64,000 nt of DNA. It comes from Pantoea eucalypti (GTDB lineage: Bacteria; Pseudomonadota; Gammaproteobacteria; Enterobacterales; Enterobacteriaceae). The notes under the pieces were generated by a model, which did not search any database, was not told the origin of the DNA, and was given only the letters and a program-made list of their open reading frames with translations. The stretch is from the NCBI RefSeq assembly GCF_009646115.1, contig NZ_CP045721.1, forward strand, positions 124,001 to 188,000. Direction: 5' to 3'. Positions 62,861 through 64,000 of the stretch are shown here, one piece after another. The translations under genes and the position numbers were made by a program. The stretch's first letter is position 1. The number at the start of each line of letters is the position of its first letter.

Positions 62861-63328
62861 AGCGCCTGGAAAACCTGGCATTTCGGTTTTCACTGCGTGG
62901 ATGATTTACAGGAAGCACTGATTACCGGCAGAGAAGCGATCTATCCCGACTGGTTTTTTAACCGTAAGTCAGCCAATCCACATCGCATCGATGCGGCGGC
63001 CCGTCATGAATATCTGCGTGTTTTTCAGCAACCCGGCGCATTGCGGGCTGGGTTGGCTTTTTACCGGGCCTTTGCGCAGTCGGCAGAGCCGAATCGCCAG
63101 CGTGCGCGAAAAGGTAAACTGGCTGTGCCACTGCTGGCAATTACCGCCGATCAGGGATCGATTCCTGATATGGCGACACCGTTACGCGCCGTTGCGCACC
63201 AGGTTAGCAGTCAAATTATCCTTAACTGTGGTCATTTTATTCCTGACGAACAACCGGTGAAATTAGCGGAAATACTGGCAAACTTTTTTACTCACACCAC
63301 GAATAAAAGCGAATTAACGCCTCTGTAA
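62861..63328 (+). pseudogene. 5'-truncated alpha/beta hydrolase
   Basis: The frame is clearly protein-like from SAWKTWHFGFHCVDDLQEALITGREAIYPDWFF onward, upstream of the first ATG at 62897. It continues to the acid and histidine of a hydrolase triad (TADQGSIPDM... NCGHFIPDEQP). The N-terminal half with the HG oxyanion loop and nucleophile Ser is missing. The remnant resembles an epoxide-hydrolase-like enzyme. It was probably lost in a deletion at about 62860, downstream of the DJ-1 gene. Confidence 0.75.
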
Positions 63329-63568
63329 ATAAGGGAAAGTAATAGTGTGCAGCGGATTATTAATATTCTTGCTGATCCGCTGCTATCTCATACGCCTTTC
63401 CAGTAAATATGTCTATCTTATTGATTTTAAATCACTAACTGTGGGTTATTCCGCGTTGCTTTCTGAGTCGTGCTGTGAATAAATAAACCGTCATTATCAT
63501 CCACCTTCAGGATGAGTTAAATAAAACCGTCGGCAGCAGACTGCCGATAGCATATTGCCGGGGCTGCG

Positions 63569-64000
63569 ATGAATCAGGAAAAGGCACGACTGGCCGGAGA
63601 AATTAAAGCCGGAGTTAATGAACTGGAATCGCAATTAGTGGCGATTCGACGTGATATCCATGCGCATCCTGAATTAGGCTTTGATACGCTGCGCACAGCC
63701 AGGCTGGTCACCGACTATCTGCAGGCGCTGGGACTTCATCCCCGCACCGGTGTAGGTCGCAGCGGTGTGGTGGTGGATATCGACGGTGCAGAGCCGGGCA
63801 AAACATTGCTGTTGCGCGCCGACATGGACGCGCTGCCAATCCAGGAACAGACCGGTTTACCTTTTGCCAGCCGCTATCCTGGTAAAATGCACGCCTGCGG
63901 TCACGATATTCACACTGCGACGATGCTGGGTGTGGCAACGTTATTACCACGCTATCGTCAGCAGCTTAAAGGGCGCGTCCGGCTGATTTTCCAGCCTGCA
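63569..64000 (+). CDS. M20-family amidohydrolase, cut by the window edge
   Basis: 144 residues visible from ATG 63569. It has the M20/hippurate-hydrolase N-terminus: IRRDIHAHPELGFDTLRTARLV, LLLRADMDALP (83-90) and HACGHDIHTATMLGV (108-122), whose Cys110, His112 and Asp113 area holds the metal site. Probably an aminoacylase/hippurate-type amidohydrolase. The 3' end lies beyond the window. Confidence 0.9.
   Translation, partial: MNQEKARLAGEIKAGVNELESQLVAIRRDIHAHPELGFDTLRTARLVTDYLQALGLHPRTGVGRSGVVVDIDGAEPGKTLLLRADMDALPIQEQTGLPFASRYPGKMHACGHDIHTATMLGVATLLPRYRQQLKGRVRLIFQPA

Noticed and set aside
62670..62918. 82-residue minus-strand frame with a Leu-rich end
   Set aside because: The hydrophobic end lies over the tail of the DJ-1 gene, and the first part lies over the hydrolase remnant. 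No ribosome site was seen, so I treat it as antisense shadow.

Overview
This looks like a segment of a large low-copy plasmid from an enterobacterium of the Erwiniaceae, most probably Pantoea or a close relative. The replicon type shows directly: a RepFIB-family initiator (54516-55445) is flanked by about 26 copies of a 16-bp iteron, next to P1-type parA/parB genes (50721-52899) and candidate parS sites. The genus is inferred from overall protein flavour and the accessory-plasmid gene mix, and is not proven by any marker here.

Layout. 0-1.3 kb: a tautomerase-like gene and a metallo-beta-lactamase-fold hydrolase. 1.4-4.9 kb: sitDCBA, a Mn/Fe ABC importer, with two MntR-like operators in front. 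5.3-7.7 kb: a five-member set of small YcgZ/YmgA/AriR 'connector' proteins. 8-16.6 kb: regulators with the small metabolic or transport genes beside them (LacI, cupin, LysR/SDR, DUF1275, racemase plus a frameshifted cupin, MFS/MarR, XRE-cupin, B3/4 protein). 17-18.4 kb: a scar of two broken genes (a Nuc-type nuclease and a DUF1173-like protein). 18.5-20.7 kb: an orphan type VI effector module: an EagR-like chaperone, a PAAR protein with a predicted ADP-ribosyl-cyclase-like toxin tip, and an Imm74-like immunity protein. 20.9-28.6 kb: a defence-like island with a RES-domain protein, a divergent run of five genes (four with HEPN-type RX4H motifs and one HNH nuclease) and an AT-rich NACHT NTPase. 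28.6-30.5 kb: poorly coding, AT-rich DNA with small unknown ORFs. 30.5-49 kb: ordinary accessory metabolism and regulation (RidA, DUF4865/tautomerase/CMD operon, LysR, TetR, GNAT, chemoreceptor, MFS, Lhr helicase, pyridoxal reductase-like enzyme, lipase-like hydrolase, sugar porter). 49-56 kb: partition and replication. 56-64 kb: Sad-type dehydrogenase, FAD oxidoreductase, zinc-responsive CobW GTPase with a Zur box, ASCH protein, XRE regulator with azlCD, DJ-1/PfpI protein, a 5'-truncated alpha/beta hydrolase and the start of an M20 peptidase.

Most metabolic genes sit as pairs of regulator and divergent target, typical of a large accessory plasmid. The most unusual part is 18.5-28.6 kb. The toxin domain carries residues that line up by eye with the catalytic residues of CD38-type ADP-ribosyl cyclases. 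The four tandem HEPN-motif genes do not match any defence system I can name.
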